Source: Aureicoccus marinus (lineage in GTDB: Bacteria > Bacteroidota > Bacteroidia > Flavobacteriales > Flavobacteriaceae). Taken from it: a DNA stretch of 64,000 nt. Each line of letters begins with the position of its first letter. The stretch's first letter is position 1. Positions 54,068-63,043 of the stretch are shown here, in pieces. The notes beneath the pieces are model-generated. The model did no database searches. It saw only the letters and a list, made by a program, of their open reading frames with translations, and had not been told where the DNA came from. The position numbers and the translations under genes were made by a program. The stretch is from the NCBI RefSeq assembly GCF_002954325.1, contig NZ_MQVX01000001.1, positions 2,812,022-2,876,021 on the forward strand, given 5' to 3'.

Positions 54068-55074
54068 ATGATTAAAAGAAATCTACTATTCTGTCTATTT
54101 GCTCTGATAGCAGCCGCATGTGAAACCGAAGAATCACTCCCAATCAATAGCGGTGCTCCTGTTGTAACAGCTCAGGAATCCTATTCTGTTTTGGTAGATT
54201 CGGACATTACATACGCGAATGGCCTCAGCCATGACGCAGTTCTCATGCAACTTCAGAAAAAAATTTAGAATTGGATGTTTATTATCCAGATAATGAATCA
54301 ACCAATAGGCCAGCGTACGTTTTTATTCACGGAGGAGGATTTAAAGGCGGGACCAAAACAAAACCAGAAATTGTCGCTATGGCGCATTACTTTGCTTCAA
54401 GAGGCTGGGTGTTTATGTCTATTGACTATAGAACTTCTTCGGATTTAGGATCAATTTATACCGGAATAGCTCCACAAGCATGGATTGATAGTATTCAAAC
54501 ATATGCCACTTCCGAGGAGGATGCTCAAGTGGGTATCGCGATGTATGCCGCACAAAGAGATGCTAAAGCTTCGATGCGTTGGGTTATGGCAAATGCCTTG
54601 AATTACGGTATAAATACAGATTTCATAACGGTAGGAGGAGCATCTGCCGGAGCCATCACCACCATTGGATTAGGGATCACCGATGAGGAAGATTTTAGGG
54701 ACGAAATTTCCATAACAGAGGACCCTACACTACTCAGTACAAATCTGAGTCAGCGCTACAACATCAGAAGCATAGTAAATTTTTGGGGGTCCAATATTAA
54801 GTTGGAGTTATTTGAGTCGGTTTATGCGAAAAGCCCTTATGACGGCAGAGACCCTGAATTACTAACAGCCCATGGAACAAAAGATTCAAATCCTGTTACT
54901 ACCTATGGCGAGGCTGTTGAACTTAAAGGAATATACGATTCTTACGGTATTTATAATGAACTCGTAACTTTAAATGCAGGTCATGGGGCTTGGAACGCAA
55001 CCGTCAATAATAAAGGTTTGTCTGAACTATCTTTTGATTTTCTGGTAGATAGACAACAGTTAAAGGTGGAATGA
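54068..55074 (+). CDS. Secreted alpha/beta-hydrolase (esterase/lipase) lipoprotein, one frameshift
   Basis: About 335 residues repaired. Start ATG at 54068 (MIKRNLLFCLFALIAAAC, lipid Cys at 18). An alternative ATG at 54059 is also possible. The frame breaks at TT 54240-54241. Adding one T gives HATSEKNLELDVYYPDN and continues to 55074. Catalytic features: HGGGFKGGTKTK (oxyanion hole), GGASAGAITTIG (nucleophile Ser), DGRDPELLTAHGTKD (Asp) and NAGHGAWNA (His). A carboxylesterase-type enzyme outside the cytoplasm, substrate unknown. Divergent from the pump operon across a 159-bp promoter region. Confidence 0.78.
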
Positions 55075-55245
55075 TGGACCACTGACTTAAACTACGCGTT
55101 TTCATTTAATGCCGAACTAATAACAATTGAAAAGATCCTTGTTGAAAAAAAATCAAAGCCCAATCCCTCTAGCCCGCTCATCAGCTGGGCAATGGGAAGT
55201 TGAAGTAGCTTAAAAAAGAGAATGGAAGAGAAAAGATTATGTTAA

Positions 55246-57225
55246 TTAAAATGATGTAATTTCAAATTCACTTCTGCGGTTCTTTAAATGCATTTCTTTG
55301 GTGCATTTATTCGTCTCACAGTCTACAATTGGCTTCATCATTCCATGGCCTACTGCACTAATCCGCTCAGCAGCGATACCTCCTGTATTTATTAAGTAAT
55401 CAGAGGTTGTTTTTGCTCTTCGGTCTGACAGTTGTTGATTAAATGCTTTTGAACCATTTAGGTCAGTATGTGAGTTTACTGTAATTTCTAAACTAGGGTA
55501 TTTTTTTAGTTTATCAATTAGTTTATCGAGTATTCCTTGTGAATATTCGGTTAATCTTGATTGATTAAATTCAAAATGAATGCGGGGTAATTCAAAATAC
55601 AATTTACCTGCCCGAGCTAATATTTTGGGCTCTGTTTTGTCTCTTATTAGAGATCTAACAACATCCTGTGAAACCGGTTGTTTTCCCTTAATTATTTCTT
55701 TGATCTCACTGGAAATTTCTAAAAAGAAAGTAAAGTCATTTTGTTTTTTGGAAACGTCGAACTTAAAAACTGCAGGAATATAAGAGGGTGAGGAGGTGTT
55801 TATTTTATAACTTCCTTTTTCTAATTCAATAACCAAGTTACCATCTTCAATAAAGGTTTTACTCAGAATTACAGTACCGCCTTCATCCAATATTTCTACG
55901 TTGGTGTCTCTTAGATATTGCTCTTGCTCTTTGTCTTTAAATGAAATAGTTACGAGGTATTTCTGATTCGTTTGTGTCTTTTTAAAGGCATAGATATTAT
56001 CGTTGTTAGCATTTCTATTGCTGCTAAAGAAACCGTTCATCTCACCTGAAAGTGAAAACGAAAAATCATCATAAGCCGAATTAAATGGAGCCTTTAAATT
56101 TTCTGGCTTATCAAATGAACCATCCTCATTTATTGAACTGACGAAAATATCTAACATCCCCAGGCCCAGGTGCCCATTAGACGAAAAATAGAGATTGTCT
56201 TCCTCTGAAATAAAGGGAAATTGTTCCCTGTTAATCGTATTTATTCTATTTCCTGCATTTTTTACTGAACCAAAGTTTCCAATTGAGTCAATATCAACAT
56301 AATAAATATCAAAACTACCCAAGGAGTCAGATCGGTCAGAAGCAAAGTATAATCTTGTTCCTTCTTTGTTTAGGCTAGGATGTTCATAGTTGGCGGAATC
56401 GTTACAGAAGGGTAGCATAATTGCAGATGACCACACTCCCATCTTGTTTTTTTTCGACCTATACAGTTTCACTCTATTTTGCCTTGAACTGCTTAGCACT
56501 AACTTACCCTTACTTTGTTCACTTTGGGTGAAATAGATGGTAGTACCTTGGTTGTCAAAACAAAAAGAACCTTCGTGGAACTTGGTGTTTAAAACATCTG
56601 AAAATGAAATTGGTTTATCAATGCCCTTACCAACACTATCAACTTCAATAGAAAATATATCTAAAAATGGTCGTTGTGTCCATTTGTATTTGTTCGAGTA
56701 TTTCGTCTGTTCTCTATCGGAAACAAAATAAATCTTATCGAGTTTTCGGATAGCTGAAAAGTCAGAGGATTCGGAGTTAAAATTTACTTCTTGAATACTA
56801 TTAAGTCCATCATCAATTCTCCACTGGTCAATATGACTCAGCGCTTCTTCCTCTTCTATCGTTTTAAGACCCAGTATTGAATAATACTTATTACGGTAAG
56901 CAATGGCCTCTTTGTAGTTTTTGGCAATAGATAGAAAGTGCAGGTGTAAAAAGTAGTACTCTCTTTCGATTGTATTCTCATCAGTTATATCTTCAAACAA
57001 AAGCTGAGATTTCTCTAGCCCTTGCTCAAAGTTTAAGGTGTTGTAATAGGCTAGTACTAATTTTTTGAGGTATTCTTTGGACTCGCTTTTTTTGTATAAA
57101 TCTTCATAAAGAGAGGCTGCAGCTAAATAGTCATTTTTCTTAAATAGCTTTTCAGCTTTTTGAAGCTGTGCTGTACAGAGATTAATGTGTAGCAAAATCA
57201 CTACGGCAATGATAACTTTATTCAT
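55246..57225 (-). CDS. PorE-like OmpA protein (TPR, propeller, OmpA)
   Basis: 659 residues, start ATG at 57225. Signal peptide VIIAVVILLHINLCTA. TPR-like helices (about 20-125, LFKKNDYLAAASLYEDLYKK), then PD40/propeller strands (DKIYFVSDRE, NEYEHPSL-type, LYFASDRSDSLGSFDIYYV). A CarboxypepD-regulatory-like strand domain follows (about 425-500). The C-terminal OmpA domain has IHFEFNQSRLTEYS, TVNSHTDLNGS, LSDRRAKTTSDYL and NRRSEFEI. The PorE family links the T9SS or its SprB-type cargo to peptidoglycan. Last gene of the adhesin-SprF-PorE operon, 2 bp after the sprF-like stop. Confidence 0.88.
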   Translation of the reverse strand: MNKVIIAVVILLHINLCTAQLQKAEKLFKKNDYLAAASLYEDLYKKSESKEYLKKLVLAYYNTLNFEQGLEKSQLLFEDITDENTIEREYYFLHLHFLSIAKNYKEAIAYRNKYYSILGLKTIEEEEALSHIDQWRIDDGLNSIQEVNFNSESSDFSAIRKLDKIYFVSDREQTKYSNKYKWTQRPFLDIFSIEVDSVGKGIDKPISFSDVLNTKFHEGSFCFDNQGTTIYFTQSEQSKGKLVLSSSRQNRVKLYRSKKNKMGVWSSAIMLPFCNDSANYEHPSLNKEGTRLYFASDRSDSLGSFDIYYVDIDSIGNFGSVKNAGNRINTINREQFPFISEEDNLYFSSNGHLGLGMLDIFVSSINEDGSFDKPENLKAPFNSAYDDFSFSLSGEMNGFFSSNRNANNDNIYAFKKTQTNQKYLVTISFKDKEQEQYLRDTNVEILDEGGTVILSKTFIEDGNLVIELEKGSYKINTSSPSYIPAVFKFDVSKKQNDFTFFLEISSEIKEIIKGKQPVSQDVVRSLIRDKTEPKILARAGKLYFELPRIHFEFNQSRLTEYSQGILDKLIDKLKKYPSLEITVNSHTDLNGSKAFNQQLSDRRAKTTSDYLINTGGIAAERISAVGHGMMKPIVDCETNKCTKEMHLKNRRSEFEITSF

Positions 57226-57227
57226 GA

Positions 57228-58193
57228 TCAGAAAAATCTTGGGGAGGTAAAGTTTCTGCTCTTCGCAAAGGGTACATCGAATAAGACAATTACCTCATGA
57301 GTTCCAGAATTAAAATTTCCAAAGTTACTGGTGGTATAATCGTAAGCATATCCAATTCTAAGACTGGGAAGAACAGAGAAATTAAACATGCCCGAAAAGG
57401 AGTCATTCCATCTATAAGAAACCCCAATCTCGAAACTTTCATTGATTAAAAAATTGGTATTAACATCTAATGATAATGGCGCATTGGGTACAACCCTTGT
57501 AAGGAATGATGGTTTAAATTTTAGGTTGTTATTTAAATCAAATACATACCCTGCAGTTATGAAGGTGTGCATTGCTTTAGTACCAAGTGAATTGATGCCG
57601 TTTTGTTGCTCAATGTGTTTTTCAGTCAGTAAATTAGGTGTAGAAATACCGATGTAATATCGATTACTAAAATAGAAAGCGCCAAATCCCACAATAGGAA
57701 ACAAACTATTGCTGTTCTCCGTAAAGGCTGGATCAGTAAAAATATCACCACTGTTGAGTTGAAAATCACTAAATCGTGTGTTAAAAGACGCCAAGCCTGA
57801 TTTTAGTCCCAGCGAGAGAGTTGTACTTTTCCCAACAGGTAGTAAATAGGCAAAATTTAAATTGATGTTAGTTTCATTTAGGGATCCTCCACCAATTTCA
57901 TCTTTGATTAAGTTTAAGCCTAGTTCGATTTTTTCATTGATCGGCTTATGAACAAAAGCGGTCATCGTTGTTGGTGCGCCTTCGGCACCCACCCATTGAT
58001 TTCTATAGAGCGCTCCGATACTTATAGAACCCAGTTCCCCCGTTGCATAAGCTGGATTGACAATACTCATATTATACATGTACTGGGTATACTCAGGATC
58101 TTGCTGAGCAATCAATGAGCTATTGTTCAGTATAATCAACAACAATACGGTCAACCATTTCAACCCTGTTCTATTTGTATAACTTGTAGCCAA
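57228..58193 (-). CDS. PorP/SprF family type IX secretion membrane protein
   Basis: 321 residues. The best start is TTG at 58193 (ATSYTNRTGLKWLTVLLLII), which gives the signal peptide. Signature near the cleavage site: QQDPEYTQYMYNMSIVNPAYAT. The barrel-like remainder has LNFAYLLPVGKSTTLSLGLK, YYIGISTPNLLTEKH and SLRIGYAYDYTTSN. SprF and its paralogues help type B cargo reach or stay at the surface, usually next to that cargo. Here the cargo gene is 11 bp upstream. Outer-membrane beta-barrel. Confidence 0.9.
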   Translation of the reverse strand: MATSYTNRTGLKWLTVLLLIILNNSSLIAQQDPEYTQYMYNMSIVNPAYATGELGSISIGALYRNQWVGAEGAPTTMTAFVHKPINEKIELGLNLIKDEIGGGSLNETNINLNFAYLLPVGKSTTLSLGLKSGLASFNTRFSDFQLNSGDIFTDPAFTENSNSLFPIVGFGAFYFSNRYYIGISTPNLLTEKHIEQQNGINSLGTKAMHTFITAGYVFDLNNNLKFKPSFLTRVVPNAPLSLDVNTNFLINESFEIGVSYRWNDSFSGMFNFSVLPSLRIGYAYDYTTSNFGNFNSGTHEVIVLFDVPFAKSRNFTSPRFF

Positions 58194-58204
58194 CTTTTAT
58201 TGTT

Positions 58205-61200
58205 TTATCGATTAAGATAGACGTGACCTTGTTTTGGTGGAATATCATTTCTGTTGAAATAGAAAACATAAAAGTAAACTCCACTGGGTAGCTCAGCATT
58301 GCCAAAGACAGAGGACTTATTGCTCGTACCATCCCATGGTGGGGTGTTCTTATTACCCTCGTAAACTAAGTTTCCGTATCGATTGAAAATTTCAATTTTA
58401 TAATTCTCATATAGAAACTCGGCTCCCTTTAAATCAAACACATCATTTATATTGTCCCCATTGGGAGAAAAGCCATCTGGAATCAATAAATCATATTCGT
58501 CCGGGTCACAAGAAGTAAAATCTACTCTAACCATTAATCTGTCTGAACTTTCACAACCGGTAATGGTGTCGAATGATGCTGCATAGTATGTGCTTGAATC
58601 CATTAATAAATCAGACATATCTAAAATTTCAGAGGAGGATTCAGTGCTATACCATCGAAGAATAGAATTGTTTGGTAGTGTTACATCATTGCTTAAGTCG
58701 CTGAGTGATGCCCTGTCTAAAGCACAATATTCTTCTCTCTGGGGATTTAAGATGGGTATTGCTGTATCGATTATTTGAATCGTGATAGGCAGAGAAACAC
58801 GACTAGCACAACCAAAAGGGTCTTCGTCTTTGGCAAAATAAGTTTGATTTTGTAGGGCATCTGTCGGATTTAATGGCACAGTTGCAGACGCATCATTAAA
58901 CCAGATAACATTTGTTCCACTAACAATGAAACCGTTTAAATCATTGACCGTTGGTTGGTCTACAGCACAGAAATTAGCATTGGTTTCTGATAGAATTGGT
59001 GTTTCCGGTTCGTTCAATTGAACCATAATACTCAAGCGATCTGTCCCTGAACAACTTGATACTTGTTCCAGCTCCTCGATGTAGTAAGTAAACTCATCGG
59101 TTAACAAATCAGACAACAGCAGGGGTGTTCCTCCAACTTCAGTTTCATAGACATTAATAACGCCATTCGAAGAAGGAATAATATTTGATATTAAATCTTC
59201 GATTGTCGGATTGTCAAGTCGGCAAAATATATGGCCATCAGGAACTACGACTGGGATAGGATTTATAAAGTCCACACTAACTGTAGAGCTGGCAAATTGA
59301 CAACCTCCATTGCCTGGAACGGTATACACATAGTTTCCACCTAAATTTTCCGAAGGGTTAAAAGTGCCTTGGTCTTCATTCGTCAGCTCGCTGGGACCAC
59401 TCCACACCCCTCCTGGATCAGCCTCCGGTCCAAGAAGTGAAAACAGATCTATGGCTACCCCATTACCACAAATCGTAACGTTGGTATCATTACCTGCATT
59501 TGGTGCTATATCCAAAGAAACGGTAACATTGGCGGTATCTTCAGCACATATTCCATTGCCTGCAAGGGTGTATACGTAAACTCCGGCGTTATCAGTTCCG
59601 GGGTCAAAAAGTCCCGTACCGCTATTTAAGGCAGGAGACCAACTGCCGCCACTATCTGGATCACCGGTTAGAAGACTAAATAAATCTATTGGAGTATCAT
59701 TGGTGCACAGCTCGACCACAACATCATTGCCTGCATTGTTTTGGCTAAATACATTAATGTCAACGGTCGCGCTGTCTTCCGGACAATTAGAAGTTGCAGC
59801 TACTGTATAAGTATAAATTCCTGAGGCATCGGTAGTAGGATCAAAAATATTGGTTCCGCTATTTAGAGCAGGCGACCAAGTTCCTCCAGATTCTGCGCCT
59901 ATACCTAATGCTGCAAATAAATCAATGGTACCTTGAGAGGAGCAGAGATCAAGTTCGGTGTCAGTACCTGCATTTGGTGCTTGTTCTATTAAAACGGTAA
60001 CCTGTGCTTGATCATTTTGAGTGCATGGAGCAACAGCATTGGTGGTATAGGTGTAGACCCCTGCATTATCAATTGAAGGGTCAAATAAATTTGATCCACT
60101 AACTAAAGCAGGACTCCAAAATCCCCCAGTATCCGCGTTAGCGCCTAATAACTCAAACAAGTCTATAGTTCCACTTGAAGAACATAAATTCACCGTATTA
60201 TCTTCTCCAGCATAGGGATTTGCAGTTACTATTACCGTTAATACGGCAACAGCATCAGCGCATTGATTGATTCCGGAAACGGTGTAAGTAAAATTTAAGC
60301 TACCAACATTTAAAACGGCAGCGTCTAGCGTTCCCCTATAACCATTGATTAATTCTAGAGGGCCATCCCAAGTACCCCCTGTATCAGGATTACCTGCTAA
60401 TTCATCAAATAAATCGATTAGTCCGCTGGAATCTTCACAGAGAGAAAGACTACTATTGCTTCCCGGGGAAGGGGCTAATTCCACTGATACCGTTATGGTG
60501 GCAGTATCATCTTCAGTACAAGGTCCATTTGGAGCTACGGTATATGTATAGTTTCCAGGCGCATCAATGGAGGGGTCAAAATCCCCTGTACCACTCGCTA
60601 AAACGGGTGACCATGTTCCATCCGGGTCAGCTTCAGAACCGAGCAAGGTAAATAAGTTAACAACTTCTGCATTACTGCAAATTTCAATAGAATTATCATT
60701 TCCAGCATTGGCTTCTTCCACGATATCTAAAGTCACACTAGCACTGGTTTCATCACATGAATTCTGTGCGAGATGGGTGTACGTAAACTCATAAGACCCC
60801 GTATCAGCAGATAAGGAGGAAGTGTCCAATGTACCCTGCCAACCATTGGTTGTTTCGAAGGGGCCTGTCCAGGACCCTCCTGTATCAGGGGCTCCTCCTA
60901 ATAAATCAAATAAATTCACCAAAGTAGAACTGTCGTCACATAAACTAGTTGAACCATCTATACCTGGATTAGGCAAGATGTCAATAATGGCTGTTACACT
61001 AAGCACACCTATGCTTTCGCAGGGAAAAGTTGATTGAGTTGCGTAGTAGGTTTTACCATCTACTAATGGGGTAGAGCTATCAAGTGGGATGGTAATAATT
61101 GGTGTGTCATACCATTGGATATTGGAGCCGTTAGCAACTAAGTCGCCGACAGTAAAGACCTGAGGATTGCTAAAATCTGCACAAAAAAACTGCTCTGAAC

Positions 61201-61756
61201 TTCCTGATGGTGCTCCGGGATCTATTAAATTGACTGTAGTGGGTAATCGGATACTTGTACATCCATTTTCAGTCTTCTGCACCCAATAGGTTACTCCATT
61301 AACCAAGGGAGTAGAACCAGATAACAGGTTGCCGTCAAATTGGGCATCGTACCATTCAATATTTGCACCACTAGGATTGAGGTCTGCTACAGTACTCTGT
61401 TCAGAAGCACATCTTGAGGTTGCTACAGCCACATTATTAGGTGGCTCACCAAATATACTTACCGTCACAGAAGGTCTTACAGGGCAGGTCCCGGTCAGAT
61501 TATCTGCATAATAGGTAACACCATTCAAGAGTTTAAAATTGTCTCCTAGAATAGAGCCTCCTGTTGGTTCGGTATACCACACCACACCGCCGCCTTGGTC
61601 AGATATTTCTAAGTCTTCAACAAGAGGGTTGTCTGAGGCACAGAATATTTGGTTGGAGTTGCTTACCAGAGGACATTGGGCTTTTGCGCCTAATGCTGTT
61701 ATAAACAACAAAGCAAAAAGGAATAACCGCAGGTTAATGATATTGAAATTACCCAT
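58205..61756 (-). CDS. T9SS type B adhesin-like protein with symmetrical 3-7-3 repeats
   Basis: 1183 residues, start ATG at 61756, signal peptide RLFLFALLFITALGAKA. Three Ig-like units of about 80 residues at the start carry VVWYTEPTGGS, NIEWYDAQFDG and NIQWYDTPI, each with a GxTYY/YWV strand. Seven tandem units of about 80 residues follow, each with an LC...LF.LLG..PDxGGxWxP core. Three more Ig-like units come next (VYETEVGG, VIWFNDASA, RWYSTESS). The C-terminal sorting domain is type B: LIPDGFSPNGDNINDVFDL, IFNRYGNLVYEG, WDGTSNKSSVFGNAELPSGV. Each unit keeps a pair of Cys. Surface adhesin inferred. First gene of the sprF/porE operon. Confidence 0.9.
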   Translation of the reverse strand: MGNFNIINLRLFLFALLFITALGAKAQCPLVSNSNQIFCASDNPLVEDLEISDQGGGVVWYTEPTGGSILGDNFKLLNGVTYYADNLTGTCPVRPSVTVSIFGEPPNNVAVATSRCASEQSTVADLNPSGANIEWYDAQFDGNLLSGSTPLVNGVTYWVQKTENGCTSIRLPTTVNLIDPGAPSGSSEQFFCADFSNPQVFTVGDLVANGSNIQWYDTPIITIPLDSSTPLVDGKTYYATQSTFPCESIGVLSVTAIIDILPNPGIDGSTSLCDDSSTLVNLFDLLGGAPDTGGSWTGPFETTNGWQGTLDTSSLSADTGSYEFTYTHLAQNSCDETSASVTLDIVEEANAGNDNSIEICSNAEVVNLFTLLGSEADPDGTWSPVLASGTGDFDPSIDAPGNYTYTVAPNGPCTEDDTATITVSVELAPSPGSNSSLSLCEDSSGLIDLFDELAGNPDTGGTWDGPLELINGYRGTLDAAVLNVGSLNFTYTVSGINQCADAVAVLTVIVTANPYAGEDNTVNLCSSSGTIDLFELLGANADTGGFWSPALVSGSNLFDPSIDNAGVYTYTTNAVAPCTQNDQAQVTVLIEQAPNAGTDTELDLCSSQGTIDLFAALGIGAESGGTWSPALNSGTNIFDPTTDASGIYTYTVAATSNCPEDSATVDINVFSQNNAGNDVVVELCTNDTPIDLFSLLTGDPDSGGSWSPALNSGTGLFDPGTDNAGVYVYTLAGNGICAEDTANVTVSLDIAPNAGNDTNVTICGNGVAIDLFSLLGPEADPGGVWSGPSELTNEDQGTFNPSENLGGNYVYTVPGNGGCQFASSTVSVDFINPIPVVVPDGHIFCRLDNPTIEDLISNIIPSSNGVINVYETEVGGTPLLLSDLLTDEFTYYIEELEQVSSCSGTDRLSIMVQLNEPETPILSETNANFCAVDQPTVNDLNGFIVSGTNVIWFNDASATVPLNPTDALQNQTYFAKDEDPFGCASRVSLPITIQIIDTAIPILNPQREEYCALDRASLSDLSNDVTLPNNSILRWYSTESSSEILDMSDLLMDSSTYYAASFDTITGCESSDRLMVRVDFTSCDPDEYDLLIPDGFSPNGDNINDVFDLKGAEFLYENYKIEIFNRYGNLVYEGNKNTPPWDGTSNKSSVFGNAELPSGVYFYVFYFNRNDIPPKQGHVYLNR
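59260..60985 (-). repeat. Seven tandem coding repeats of about 240 bp in the adhesin gene
   Basis: Seven units of 75-85 residues, each with a first-strand Cys, then xxIDLFxLLG, DxGGxWSPAL, FDPSIDxxGVYTYT and a second Cys. Units 2 and 4-7 are of one subtype (SPALxSGTxxFDP). Units 1 and 3 are another (GxLDxxxL, TYTxxGxNxCxD), and unit 7 is intermediate. Diverged, so not a recent expansion, but long enough to recombine. Confidence 0.8.
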
Positions 61757-62123
61757 TGTCGTTAGCTTGTAAGGGGGGTAGAATGCAGTAATTATAAAAT
61801 AAGTGATCTGCTAACCCTTCTTGTACCTTCTGGTGTAGATTTAGTTAATGATTAGTGTCAAAGCTGAATCATTAGATACTTAAATCAAAAGTTTTGTTGC
61901 AAAGTGTGTAAATTATGTAGTCAACGCTAACCAATACCAGCCTGAGGTACTGCAATTTAGATGTTGGAAAAGAAGTTTCAATAGCGATTCTAGGACTGAT
62001 TGCTGGCGCAATCTTCCTTTGGTCCCACTCCTGAAAATACATCAAAAGCCCAATCCCGCTTTCGCGGTCTTGTTTTTTTCGTTCAAACCTGCTCATCGAA
62101 GCAAGCTTCAATCGCAGATTTAA

Positions 62124-62160
62124 ACGAAAAAGCCCATTCCAAGGGAATGAGCTTTTTCGT
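62124..62160. terminator. Long bidirectional hairpin
   Basis: Outer arms ACGAAAAAGC/GCTTTTTCGT pair perfectly over 10 bases. Inner arms CCATTCC/GGAATGA pair with one mismatch, and the loop is AAG. A- and T-runs on both arms suit termination on either strand. The 3' neighbour on the minus strand is the tRNA-like fragment, for which such a terminator would be normal. Confidence 0.6.
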
Positions 62161-62167
62161 GCTTTAA

Positions 62168-62182
62168 GTGGTACCTCCAGGA
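62168..62182 (-). other. tRNA 3'-end-like fragment (possible attachment-site relic)
   Basis: Read on the minus strand, TCCTGGAGGTACCAC looks like the 3' half of a T-stem plus acceptor stem of a tRNA gene. It is followed directly by the hairpin at 62124-62160. No TTCGA T-loop or 5' half is found. Integrases commonly use tRNA 3' ends, so a relic is possible. 15 bases could also be chance. Confidence 0.2.
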
Positions 62183-62328
62183 TCACCAAGTCTAAGGGTA
62201 TAAAAGGTTATTCCGGGGAATATGCAGGCTTTGAAATTGGTAATCGGTGTTGAAAAGACTATTCAAGGGCTGTACTTGCGATAAAAGTTGGACCATATCT
62301 GTGAGCTTGGATTATTCGAATAGTGATT

Positions 62329-62386
62329 AAAGTGTCACTTAACTTTCAATCAATTCAGTCCACTTTTGGCTGACGGTTTACACGAA
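62329..62386. repeat. 58-bp diverged repeat, copy 2
   Basis: Partner of the copy at 47192-47249, in the same orientation, with 44 of 58 identical bases. Its 3' end runs into the truncated XRE frame, whose own conserved sequence (HERDEVRPSID) begins there. The repeat therefore seems to cover the point where the XRE gene lost its 5' end. Confidence 0.55.
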
Positions 62387-62617
62387 CGTGATGAAGTTAG
62401 ACCGTCTATTGATGTGGTGGTAAAAATTGCTGATGTTCTCAATACAACCGTAGGTTATTTATTGGGCGAGAAGAACGATGCAGATGCTTTTCAAGACCCT
62501 GTGATGCTTAAACGCCTTAATAATATTAACGAACTCCCACAAAAAGAACGTGATGCCTTGTTACTTACCATTGATGCGTTTTTAAGAGATTTTAAAACCA
62601 AAAAAGCCTACGCATAA
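62366..62617 (+). CDS. XRE-family regulator, N-terminally truncated
   Basis: 83 residues from TTG at 62366. The end of a HTH_3 domain is visible: RDEVRPSIDVVVKIADVLNT, TVGYLLGEK, then a C-terminal tail (INELPQKERDALLLTIDAFL) typical of short regulators beside mobile elements. The first two helices and the recognition helix are missing, so it probably no longer binds DNA. The loss coincides with the 58-bp repeat. Ends at a terminator. Confidence 0.65.
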   Translation: MADGLHERDEVRPSIDVVVKIADVLNTTVGYLLGEKNDADAFQDPVMLKRLNNINELPQKERDALLLTIDAFLRDFKTKKAYA

Positions 62618-62621
62618 AAAA

Positions 62622-62639
62622 ACCACTCCGAAGAGTGGT
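62622..62639. terminator. Intrinsic terminator between convergent genes
   Basis: Stem ACCACTC/GAGTGGT with loop CGAA, preceded by AAAAAA. It serves the minus-strand immunity/RHS transcript best, as the A-run becomes its U-run. Only 5 bp after the XRE stop. Confidence 0.7.
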
Positions 62640-62661
62640 AATTTTCATAAATTATTTTCAC

Positions 62662-63042
62662 TTAAAAATGAATGTAAAAAGAATCTGTTTCTTTGCCATC
62701 ATCTAGCATTCTCACTTCCAGATCCATTAAGGATTCTATTGCTTTTTTTGCTTTCTCAATAGTCCAGTCATTTGCTAAAAGCTTTTCAAACAATAAATCT
62801 TCTGTTACATCAATTTTATCTCCTCTCGTTAACTTATTTTGTAATAAAAAATCACACAATTTAGTTAGTAGTTCAATATCGCTATCTTTAAAAGATTTTG
62901 TCCATTTAATGTCTTGCTCATCATCTTCATCTTCCCACTTCAAAGTTCCATAAACAGTATCTTTTACTATACCTGTAATATCTAATCTAGCATCAAATAT
63001 CTTAAAAAAGCTATCTAAAAATAGATGTTCAGTTAAATTCAT
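62662..63042 (-). CDS. Probable immunity protein for the adjacent RHS toxin
   Basis: 126 residues, start ATG at 63042, 1 bp after the RHS stop. Acidic (WEDEDDEQDIKW), helical, no signal, no Cys. It resembles no named immunity family that I can place, but the position directly downstream of an RHS C-terminal toxin tip, and the size, are typical. It would neutralise the toxin in the cytoplasm. Confidence 0.55.
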   Translation of the reverse strand: MNLTEHLFLDSFFKIFDARLDITGIVKDTVYGTLKWEDEDDEQDIKWTKSFKDSDIELLTKLCDFLLQNKLTRGDKIDVTEDLLFEKLLANDWTIEKAKKAIESLMDLEVRMLDDGKETDSFYIHF

Positions 63043-63043
63043 T

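Larger units (their letters stand above)
61757..62365. other. Intergenic region, 609 bp, with hairpins and mobile-element hints
   Basis: No convincing gene on either strand. Contains a strong hairpin at 62124-62160, a short tRNA-3'-end-like sequence at 62168-62182, and a GC hairpin (CCGC/GCGG at 62056-62067) followed by T-run. The last 37 bases belong to the 58-bp repeat, copy 2. Likely a recombination-prone junction. Confidence 0.45.

Noticed and set aside
55140..55200. Similarity of a CAAAGCCCAATCCC stretch here to one near 62045
   Set aside because: Only about 15 bases match and the flanks differ, so it is not enough to call a repeat.
59364..61511. Series of plus-strand frames of 60-75 codons spaced along the adhesin gene
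   Set aside because: They recur with the 240-bp coding repeats on the other strand and are a mirror of them.
61872..62189. 105-codon minus-strand frame
   Set aside because: It runs through the hairpins and the tRNA-like fragment and has no domain or signal, so it is taken as non-coding.
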